Shown here piece by piece: positions 1 to 5,137 of a stretch of 7,255 bases of DNA. Made by a program: the position numbers and the translations under genes. Within the stretch, counting starts at the first letter, position 1. Each line of letters opens with the position of its first letter. This DNA is from an uncultured Clostridia bacterium (GTDB lineage Bacteria; Bacillota; Clostridia; Tissierellales; Peptoniphilaceae): the NCBI GenBank assembly GCA_945916025.1, contig CAMEGD010000071.1, positions 1 through 7,255 of the forward strand, written 5' to 3'. The notes beneath the pieces are model-generated. The model was not told the origin of the DNA. It searched no databases and saw only the letters and a program-made list of their open reading frames with translations.

Positions 1-1011
1 GCAGATTTTAATTTTGACTTACCTGAAGAGCTAATAGCCCAAGCTCCAATAAAGAACAGAGACAAGTCAAGGCTAATGGTAATAGATAAAATTAATAATA
101 AGATTGACCACAAAGTTTTTTCTGACATTGTAGATTATCTAAATGAGGGAGATACTTTAGTAATAAATGAAACTAAAGTTATGCCAGCAAGAATTTATGG
201 CCATAGACCAGGAAAAGATGAAAGTATAGAAGTCTTACTTTTAAAAAGGAATGGAGACACTTGGGAAACTTTAGTAAAACCTGGAAAGAAAATGAAAATT
301 GGAGTGGAAATTATTTTCTCTGATTTTTTAAAGGGAAAAGTAATTGGCATAAAAGATGATGGACAAAGACTAATTGATTTTGAATATAAGGGAATTTTTG
401 AAGAAGTTTTAGATAAACTTGGAGAAATGCCATTACCACCATATATTCACGAAAAACTACAAGATAAAGACAGATATCAAACAATTTACGCAAAAGATTA
501 CGGTTCCGCAGCAGCTCCTACGGCAGGTTTACATTTTACTGAAGATTTATTAGAGAAAATAAATAGTAAGGGTGTTAATATTGCAAAACTTACCCTACAT
601 GTTGGACTTGGTACATTTAGACCAGTTAAGGTAGATGATGTACTAGAACACAAGATGCACGAAGAAAGCTATTTTATTACTAAGGAAAATGCAGATCTTA
701 TTAATGAAACCGTTAAAAAAGGGAAAAAAATAATTGCTGTTGGTACAACTAGTGTAAGAACCCTTGAATCTATTTATAAAAAACATGGATGTATAAAGGA
801 AGATTCAGGAACTACAGATATATTTATTTTTCCTGGATTTGAATTTAAGGTTGTAGATTCACTAATCACTAATTTCCATCTACCAGAATCTACATTATTA
901 ATGTTAATTAGTGCTTTTTGGGAAAAGGATAAAGTATTAAAGGCATATGAAGAAGCTGTAAGAGAAAAATATAGATTTTTCAGTTTTGGAGATGCAATGT
1001 TTATATATTAA
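1..1011 (+). CDS. queA: S-adenosylmethionine:tRNA ribosyltransferase-isomerase QueA (5'-partial)
   Basis: QueA transfers and isomerises the ribosyl part of SAM onto preQ1 at position 34 of tRNA, giving epoxyqueuosine, in the cytoplasm. The frame is open from base 1, and its first 25 codons encode the conserved QueA N-terminus (DFNFDLPEELIAQ, then a P..R..SRL pattern). The true start therefore lies a few codons upstream of the window, and the ATG at 76 is internal. Family motifs seen in order are GDTLVINETKVMPAR (about 151-192), GSAAAPTAGLHFT (502-540), LHVGLGTFRPV (595-627), VGTTSVRTLES (739-771), TNFHLPESTLLM (868-903) and the C-terminal FSFGDAMF. About 336 residues are visible, so only a handful are missing compared with the usual length of about 340. 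The stop is followed after 8 bases by tgt, the preceding enzyme in the same pathway, so the two are surely co-transcribed. Confidence 0.97.
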   Translation, partial: ADFNFDLPEELIAQAPIKNRDKSRLMVIDKINNKIDHKVFSDIVDYLNEGDTLVINETKVMPARIYGHRPGKDESIEVLLLKRNGDTWETLVKPGKKMKIGVEIIFSDFLKGKVIGIKDDGQRLIDFEYKGIFEEVLDKLGEMPLPPYIHEKLQDKDRYQTIYAKDYGSAAAPTAGLHFTEDLLEKINSKGVNIAKLTLHVGLGTFRPVKVDDVLEHKMHEESYFITKENADLINETVKKGKKIIAVGTTSVRTLESIYKKHGCIKEDSGTTDIFIFPGFEFKVVDSLITNFHLPESTLLMLISAFWEKDKVLKAYEEAVREKYRFFSFGDAMFIY

Positions 1012-1019
1012 GGAGATTT

Positions 1020-2135
1020 ATGTTTAAGTTTGAACTTATAAAAGAATGTAAAGATACTAAGGCAAGGCTTGGTAAGATAACAACAGATCATGGTGAAATA
1101 GAGACACCTATCTTTATGCCAGTGGGAACTAAGGCTACAGTTAAGACTATGACTCCAGAAGAGTTAAAGTCTATTGGATCACAAATTATTTTAGGGAATA
1201 CTTATCATCTATATTTAAGGCCTGGTCATGATTTAATAAAAGAAGCTGGTGGTCTTCATAAATTTATGAATTGGGATGGACCAATACTAACTGATAGTGG
1301 AGGATTTCAAGTATTTTCTCTAGCTAATAATAGAAAGATTACTGAAGAAGGGGTAGAGTTTAGGTCCCATATTGATGGAGCAAAAGAATTTATTTCTCCA
1401 GAAAAATCCATGGAAATTCAGAATGCCTTAGGCTCAGATATTATGATGGCCTTTGATGAATGTGCACCTTATCCATCAGATTACGAATATATTAAAGATT
1501 CTGTAGAAATGACTACTAGATGGGCTAAAAGATCGCAAGATGCTCACAAGAATAAGGATACTCAAGCTTTGTTTGGGATTATCCAAGGTGGTATGTACAA
1601 AGACCTTAGGGAAAAAAGCGCCAAGGATTTAGTAGCTATGGATTTTGAGGGTTATTCAATAGGGGGACTTTCAGTAGGTGAGCCTATTGAAATGATGAAT
1701 GACATTTTGGATTTTACTGTGGACTTTTTACCAAAGGATAAACCAAGATACAATATGGGAGTGGGAACACCAGATTATCTATTTGAATCAGTAATTAGAG
1801 GGATAGATATGGCCGATTGTGTTCTTCCAACTAGAATAGCAAGAAATGGAACGGCTATAACATCTAGGGGTAACCTAGTAGTTAAAAATGCTAAATACAA
1901 AAAAGATTTTAGTCCACTAGATCATGAGTGTGATTGTTATACTTGTAAAAATTATTCTAGAGCCTATATTAGACATTTATTCAGTGTTAATGAGATTTTA
2001 GCTTATAGGTTAGTAACTATTCACAACCTTTATTTTTTAATAAATACAATGGATAATATAAGAAAAGCTATAAAAAATGATAATTTATTAGAATATAAAG
2101 ATGACTTTTATAGTAAATTCGGCTATAATTATTAA
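1020..2135 (+). CDS. tgt: tRNA-guanine transglycosylase (queuine/preQ1 tRNA-ribosyltransferase)
   Basis: Bacterial Tgt swaps guanine 34 for preQ1 in tRNAs with GUN anticodons (Asp, Asn, His, Tyr), supplying the substrate of QueA. The 371-residue protein is full length for the family. Visible elements: DSGGF at 92-96 (Asp92 as the general base), FDEC at 145-148, GGLSVGE at 215-221, and GIDMADCVLPTR at 261-272 with Asp266 as the expected nucleophile. TRIAR at 271-275 corresponds to the wobble-base recognition segment. The zinc site is complete: Cys304, Cys306, Cys309 and His335. The start is supported by an AGGAG Shine-Dalgarno at 1011-1015, which overlaps the queA stop. Pairing with queA suggests the preQ1 route rather than direct queuine salvage, which is an inference. 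No residue expected for catalysis is missing. Confidence 0.98.
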   Translation: MFKFELIKECKDTKARLGKITTDHGEIETPIFMPVGTKATVKTMTPEELKSIGSQIILGNTYHLYLRPGHDLIKEAGGLHKFMNWDGPILTDSGGFQVFSLANNRKITEEGVEFRSHIDGAKEFISPEKSMEIQNALGSDIMMAFDECAPYPSDYEYIKDSVEMTTRWAKRSQDAHKNKDTQALFGIIQGGMYKDLREKSAKDLVAMDFEGYSIGGLSVGEPIEMMNDILDFTVDFLPKDKPRYNMGVGTPDYLFESVIRGIDMADCVLPTRIARNGTAITSRGNLVVKNAKYKKDFSPLDHECDCYTCKNYSRAYIRHLFSVNEILAYRLVTIHNLYFLINTMDNIRKAIKNDNLLEYKDDFYSKFGYNY

Positions 2136-2153
2136 TATATAAGGGGGGATTCG

Positions 2154-2417
2154 ATGCCACAACAATATTACAGCATATTAATTATGATAGCTACTATGGC
2201 ATTTTTCTATTTCTTTATTATGAGACCTCAGAAAAAGAAAGAAAAAGAATTAAATAACTTAAGAGATAACGCCAAGGTTGGAGACCATGTCATTACAATT
2301 GGCGGTATAGTAGGTACTATTGTTTTAGTAAAAGAAGACTACATAACAATAGAAACAAGTGGAATGAAAACTAGAATTGAATTTGCTAAATGGGCAATTA
2401 GTTCTATAAATAAATAG
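2154..2417 (+). CDS. yajC: Sec translocase accessory protein YajC
   Basis: YajC is a small single-span inner-membrane protein that associates with SecDF and the SecYEG translocon. Its exact contribution is modest and poorly defined. The 87 residues show one hydrophobic segment at about 7-23, followed directly by the family hallmark RPQKKKEKE (24-32) on the cytoplasmic side. A compact soluble domain comes next, with GDHVITIGGIVGTI at 43-56 and the typical end TRIEFAKWAI. It sits 18 bases after tgt, as in many bacteria where queA-tgt-yajC form one operon. A G-rich Shine-Dalgarno (six consecutive G at 2143-2148) precedes the start. secD/secF, often next in other genomes, are not here; the SCIFF peptide gene takes that position. 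Confidence 0.95.
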   Translation: MPQQYYSILIMIATMAFFYFFIMRPQKKKEKELNNLRDNAKVGDHVITIGGIVGTIVLVKEDYITIETSGMKTRIEFAKWAISSINK

Positions 2418-2428
2418 TGGAGGAAATT

Positions 2429-2578
2429 ATGGAACACATTAAAACACTTACATCAAAAAGTTTAAAAGAAACTGCAACTCATGCAGGATGCGGCGAATGT
2501 CAAACTTCTTGCCAATCAGCATGTAAAACATCATGTACTGTTGGAAATCAAAAATGTGAAAATGAAGAAATAAACTAA
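2429..2578 (+). CDS. scfA: SCIFF/ranthipeptide precursor peptide (six-cysteine, 49 aa)
   Basis: A 49-residue ORF starting 11 bases after yajC with a strong Shine-Dalgarno (GGAGG at 2419-2423). It encodes a leader of about 20 residues (MEHIKTLTSKSLKETATHAG) and a Cys-rich core with cysteines at 21, 24, 28, 32, 36 and 43, spaced C-x2-C-x3-C-x3-C-x3-C-x6-C. This is the signature of SCIFF peptides ('six cysteines in forty-five residues'), RiPP precursors found almost throughout Clostridia and now classed as ranthipeptides. A dedicated radical SAM enzyme joins a Cys sulfur to another residue of the peptide. In the studied Clostridium thermocellum homologue the thioether joins Cys32 and Thr37; both are present here at the same numbers (TSC36-T37). 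The maturase gene follows immediately. The biological role is not settled; quorum-sensing-like roles have been proposed for related clostridial ranthipeptides. Confidence 0.95.
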   Translation: MEHIKTLTSKSLKETATHAGCGECQTSCQSACKTSCTVGNQKCENEEIN

Positions 2579-2611
2579 TTTGAAGTGGATTTCCACTTCT
2601 TTTTAAATTAG
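2575..2611 (+). terminator. Hairpin between scfA and scfB, probable leaky terminator
   Basis: A perfect 7-bp stem (GAAGTGG 2582-2588 with CCACTTC 2593-2599) with a 4-base loop is followed by five T (2600-2604), the form of a short intrinsic terminator. It lies inside a second perfect 7-bp inverted repeat: CTAATTT (2575-2581) pairs with AAATTAG (2605-2611), the T run becoming a bulge. The outer arms cover the scfA stop codon and touch the first base of the scfB Shine-Dalgarno. Because scfB has no visible promoter of its own, the terminator must leak. The likely effect, inferred, is more precursor than maturase mRNA and a protected 3' end for the scfA message. Confidence 0.75.
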
Positions 2612-2623
2612 AGGGAGAAATAG

Positions 2624-3967
2624 ATGATTCACAAGTATTTTTTAAATGATAAATATATAGTCCTAGACGTTCCTAGTGGTTCAGTTCATCTAGTAGATAA
2701 GCTGACTTATAAGCTTTTAGATGACTATGAGAGTCTTTCTGAAGAAGACCTTAAAGAAAAGTACTCTAAAGAATATGGCAAAGATACTGTCCATACAGCA
2801 ATAAATGAAATTAAATATTTAATTGAAGAAGGACTATTGTATTCAGAAGATGATATTATCTTAGAACATGAATACAATCCTACAAACATTATTAAAGCCA
2901 TGTGCTTGCACGTTGCCCATGATTGCAACTTAAAGTGTAAATATTGCTTTGCTGCTCAAGGAAACTTTAATGGAGAAGCCTGTTTAATGGATTTGGAAAC
3001 AGGAAAAAAAGCCTTAAAATTTTTAGCAGAAAATTCTGGAAACAGAAGAAATCTTGAAGTAGACTTTTTTGGCGGCGAGCCATTGATGAACTTTGAAGTT
3101 GTAAAAGACTTAGTAGCTTATGGTAGACAATTAGAAAAGACTCATAACAAGCACTTTAGATTCACTATAACTACAAATGGGGTACTTCTTACAGAAGATA
3201 AAATAGATTTTATAAATGAAAACATGGATAATGTAGTAATGTCATTAGACGGTAGAAAAGAAATAAATGACAACATTAGACCTACTTTAAATGACAAAGG
3301 AAGCTTTGATATAATTGTTCCTAAGTTTCAAGAACTTATTAAAAAAAGAGGAGATAAAGACTATTATATTAGAGGGACTTTTACTTCTTTAAATAAAGAT
3401 TTTAGAAAAGATTTAAAGGAGTTCTACGACTTAGGCTTTAAAAAAGTTTCAATAGAACCAGTTGTTACTGACCCATGTGAACCTTATGCAATAACAAAGG
3501 AAGATTTGGACGAAATCCTACAAGAATATGAAGATTTCTCTAAAGACTATATAGAAATTAGAAAATATGACAAAGACTTCTTATTCTTCCATTATATGAT
3601 TGATTTAAACCAAGGACCTTGTGTTGTAAAAAGAACTGTTGGTTGTGGAGCAGGATCTGAATATATTGCAGTAACTCCAGAAGGAGATATATATCCTTGT
3701 CATCAATTTGTTGGAGAAGAAGACTTTAAATTAGGTACTCTTGATTCTGGAATAGAAAACACTGATTTAAGAGATAAATTTAAATGTGCTAATGTATTAA
3801 ATAAACCTGAATGTAATTCATGTTTTGCTAAATATTATTGTAGTGGTGGCTGTCATGCCAATGCATATTTTAATAATAAAGACTTCTACAGTCCATACGA
3901 AATAGGCTGCGAAATGGAAAGAAAAAGAGTTGAATGTGCTATATCAATTTTAGCCAATGAGATATAA
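2624..3967 (+). CDS. scfB: SCIFF/ranthipeptide maturase, radical SAM/SPASM enzyme
   Basis: This enzyme binds the ScfA leader and installs a radical-generated thioether in its Cys-rich core. The 447-residue length matches characterised homologues such as CteB (about 450). Residues 1 to about 85 form the expected peptide-recognition (RRE-type) region. The radical SAM domain follows, with the CxxxCxxC motif at Cys101, Cys105 and Cys108 (CNLKCKYCF), then GGEP at 150-153 and TITTNG at 181-186. The C-terminal SPASM region carries many cysteines for two auxiliary Fe-S clusters: Cys333, 341, 359 and 388, the diagnostic C-x2-C-x5-C-x3-C run at 397, 400, 406 and 410, then Cys429 and 438. The start is supported by GAGGGAG at 2611-2617 and the family-typical MIHKY..N opening. 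It lies directly after its substrate gene behind a leaky hairpin. The clusters are oxygen-sensitive, consistent with an anaerobic host. Confidence 0.96.
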   Translation: MIHKYFLNDKYIVLDVPSGSVHLVDKLTYKLLDDYESLSEEDLKEKYSKEYGKDTVHTAINEIKYLIEEGLLYSEDDIILEHEYNPTNIIKAMCLHVAHDCNLKCKYCFAAQGNFNGEACLMDLETGKKALKFLAENSGNRRNLEVDFFGGEPLMNFEVVKDLVAYGRQLEKTHNKHFRFTITTNGVLLTEDKIDFINENMDNVVMSLDGRKEINDNIRPTLNDKGSFDIIVPKFQELIKKRGDKDYYIRGTFTSLNKDFRKDLKEFYDLGFKKVSIEPVVTDPCEPYAITKEDLDEILQEYEDFSKDYIEIRKYDKDFLFFHYMIDLNQGPCVVKRTVGCGAGSEYIAVTPEGDIYPCHQFVGEEDFKLGTLDSGIENTDLRDKFKCANVLNKPECNSCFAKYYCSGGCHANAYFNNKDFYSPYEIGCEMERKRVECAISILANEI

Positions 3968-3976
3968 TATTATTTA

Positions 3977-4005
3977 TTGACTTTAGTATTAAATAATGGT
4001 AGTAT
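3977..4005 (+). promoter_or_regulatory. Sigma-A-type promoter of rplU-prp-rpmA
   Basis: A -35 box TTGACT (3977-3982) and a -10 box TAGTAT (4000-4005) are separated by 17 bases. TGG directly before the -10 gives an extended -10 (TGn). Transcription would start near 4011-4013, just before the structured leader. An alternative -10, TATATT at 4003-4008, would need a 20-base spacer and is less likely. No terminator is visible between scfB and this promoter, so some read-through from upstream is possible. Confidence 0.65.
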
Positions 4006-4011
4006 ATTTTA

Positions 4012-4086
4012 GTATGAGCCGCACTGACAAGGTTTTAAACGAAAGTACCTTTAAAGGCGAGACTGGAAAGAGGAGGTGCCGTAAGA
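4012..4086 (+). promoter_or_regulatory. Ribosomal protein L21 leader (cis-regulatory 5' UTR)
   Basis: The untranslated region before rplU is far less AT-biased than its surroundings and folds by eye. AAGGT (4029-4033) pairs with ACCTT (4047-4051). After a bulge (4034-4038), AC (4039-4040) pairs with GT (4045-4046) around a GAAA tetraloop (4041-4044). A closing helix joins GCACT (4021-4025) to GGTGC (4075-4079), which takes up the last two bases of the AGGAGG Shine-Dalgarno (4071-4076). Position and general architecture agree with the L21 leader known from low-GC Gram-positives, thought to mediate autogenous control by L21. The identity is inferred from position and partial fold, not from a covariance search. 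Confidence 0.7.
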
Positions 4087-4395
4087 ATGTATGCAGTAAT
4101 AGAGACTGGTGGAAAACAATATAAGGTTCAAGTTGGAGATAGAGTTAGAATTGAAAAACTTGAAAATGACGTTGATGAAAAAGTAGTATTTGATAAAGTA
4201 TTTTTATTAGCAGATGGCGATGATGTTACTATTGGTAGACCATTTATTGATGGAGCTAAAGTAGAAGCTAATGTTGTTGCTCAAGATAAGGCTAAGAAAG
4301 TAATTGTTTACAAATACAAAGCTAAAAAGAACATCAGAAAGAAACAAGGTCACAGACAACCTTATACTGAAGTTATAATTGAAAGTATTAACTAA
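4087..4395 (+). CDS. rplU: 50S ribosomal protein L21 (bL21)
   Basis: L21 is a structural protein of the large ribosomal subunit that binds 23S rRNA. The 102-residue protein is of standard length and is recognisable along its whole sequence. It opens MYAVIETGGKQYKV, carries GRPFIDGAKVEA in the middle and a basic KYKAKKNIRKKQ stretch, and ends in the hallmark GHRQPYT (88-94) with a final IESIN. The start has a strong Shine-Dalgarno (AGGAGG at 4071-4076, 10 bases upstream) that lies partly inside the leader helix. The stop TAA overlaps the ATG of prp by one base (TAATG), suggesting translational coupling. Confidence 0.99.
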   Translation: MYAVIETGGKQYKVQVGDRVRIEKLENDVDEKVVFDKVFLLADGDDVTIGRPFIDGAKVEANVVAQDKAKKVIVYKYKAKKNIRKKQGHRQPYTEVIIESIN

Positions 4396-4742
4396 TGATT
4401 GAAATTAAATTAATTAAAGAAGATAATTTCTTTAAGGGACTAATGGTGAGAAACCATGCTAATACTGATGAATTTGGAAAAGATTTACTTTGTACTTCTA
4501 TTTCAACCTTATCAATAACCCTAGTAAATTATCTAACTGATGTTTTAAAGATTGATTATTCTGATTTAAATCTCTATATGATTGAAAGCAAAGAGTTTCC
4601 TCTTATTTCAATTAATATTGAAGATAAAAGAATATATGAAGATGTAAAAGTACAGGCAGGTTTTTCTTACCTAGAAATAGGTGTAGAATCTTTAATTGAT
4701 GAGTACAAGGATTTTATAGATTTGATTTACCAGGAGGTGTAG
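4395..4742 (+). CDS. prp: Ribosomal-processing cysteine protease Prp
   Basis: Prp removes the N-terminal extension of L27 in Firmicutes, a step shown to be essential in Staphylococcus aureus. The 115-residue protein has the catalytic pair His21 (NHA, residues 20-22) and Cys33 (DLLC, residues 30-33), with Ser37 downstream, matching the family H...DxxC..xS layout (His22/Cys34 in S. aureus). The usual Gly before the catalytic His is Asn here, and the residues after Cys33 are TSIS rather than the common small residues. The gene lies between rplU and rpmA, as is typical (ysxB/yqxB-like position). It overlaps the rplU stop by one base, and its last codons contain the rpmA Shine-Dalgarno. The overall sequence is less conserved than its neighbours, as expected for this family. 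Confidence 0.93.
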   Translation: MIEIKLIKEDNFFKGLMVRNHANTDEFGKDLLCTSISTLSITLVNYLTDVLKIDYSDLNLYMIESKEFPLISINIEDKRIYEDVKVQAGFSYLEIGVESLIDEYKDFIDLIYQEV

Positions 4743-4745
4743 ATA

Positions 4746-5024
4746 ATGATAAAATTAAATTTACAGTTTTTTGCCTCTAAAAAAGGAGTAGGAAGCTCAA
4801 GAAATGGTAGAGATAGTGAAGCCAAAAGACTTGGTGTAAAAAGAGGAGACGGACAACACGTTTTAGCTGGAAGCATCTTAGTTAGACAAAGAGGAACTAA
4901 ATTCCATCCAGGAACTAATGTAGGTCGTGGTGGAGATGATACTCTTTTCGCATTAATTGATGGCGTAGTTAGATTTGAACCAAAAGGCAAAAAAAATAAA
5001 CAAGTTAGCGTTTACGATGCTTAA
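4746..5024 (+). CDS. rpmA: 50S ribosomal protein L27 (bL27), with cleavable N-terminal extension
   Basis: L27 lies near the peptidyl-transferase centre of the ribosome, where its mature N-terminus reaches towards the tRNA ends. The 92-residue precursor begins MIKLNLQFF followed by ASKKG, which matches the Firmicute extension removed by Prp between Phe9 and Ala10; mature L27 would start ASKKGVGSS. The family signature GSILVRQRGTKFHPG occupies 42-56. The Shine-Dalgarno AGGAGGTG (4732-4739) lies inside the end of prp, and only three bases separate the two genes, so protease and substrate are made together. An intrinsic terminator follows 15 bases after the stop. Confidence 0.99.
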   Translation: MIKLNLQFFASKKGVGSSRNGRDSEAKRLGVKRGDGQHVLAGSILVRQRGTKFHPGTNVGRGGDDTLFALIDGVVRFEPKGKKNKQVSVYDA

Positions 5025-5039
5025 TAAATAATATGTATT

Positions 5040-5073
5040 AAAGAACCAGTCTCAAAGGCTTGGTTCTTTTTTT
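5040..5073 (+). terminator. Intrinsic terminator after rpmA
   Basis: A perfect 9-bp stem (AAAGAACCA 5040-5048 with TGGTTCTTT 5061-5069) encloses a 12-base loop, and a run of seven T (5067-5073) forms the 3' end. It closes the rplU-prp-rpmA unit and separates it from obgE. Confidence 0.92.
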
Positions 5074-5082
5074 AGATTATAA

Positions 5083-5111
5083 TTGAGTGATTATCACTTT
5101 CATGATATTAT
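5083..5111 (+). promoter_or_regulatory. Promoter of obgE-yhbY-nadD with overlapping palindrome
   Basis: The -35 box TTGAGT (5083-5088) and -10 box TATTAT (5106-5111) are 17 bases apart, and TGA directly upstream of the -10 makes it extended (TGn). It lies between the rpmA terminator and obgE, where a promoter is needed. A 13-bp palindrome AGTGATTATCACT (5086-5098; 6-bp arms about a central T) overlaps the -35 box and spacer and could be a repressor operator; no specific regulator can be named. Confidence 0.65.
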
Positions 5112-5137
5112 AAAGAAAAAGAAAAGGTGTATATTTT

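Noticed and set aside
76..78. ATG at 76 as the start of queA
   Set aside because: The frame is open back to base 1 and the upstream codons encode conserved QueA N-terminal residues, so the gene begins outside the window.
2429..2578. The Cys-rich small protein as a metallothionein or ferredoxin-like metal binder
   Set aside because: The cysteine spacing and leader match the SCIFF family, and the cognate radical SAM/SPASM maturase follows directly.
4003..4008. TATATT as the -10 box of the rplU promoter
   Set aside because: It gives a 20-base spacer from TTGACT, whereas TAGTAT at 4000-4005 gives 17 bases and an extended TGn motif.
4727..4990. Reverse-strand open frame of 87 codons opposite rpmA
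   Set aside because: It lies antisense to the highly conserved rpmA gene, has a low-complexity Pro/Ser/Leu-rich translation and no recognisable family; the same applies to the minus-strand frames at 311-493, 2725-2928 and 6151-6378.
5086..5098. Classical Fur box in the obgE promoter
   Set aside because: Only the central nine bases resemble a Fur-type site; the flanking half-sites expected for a 7-1-7 box are missing.
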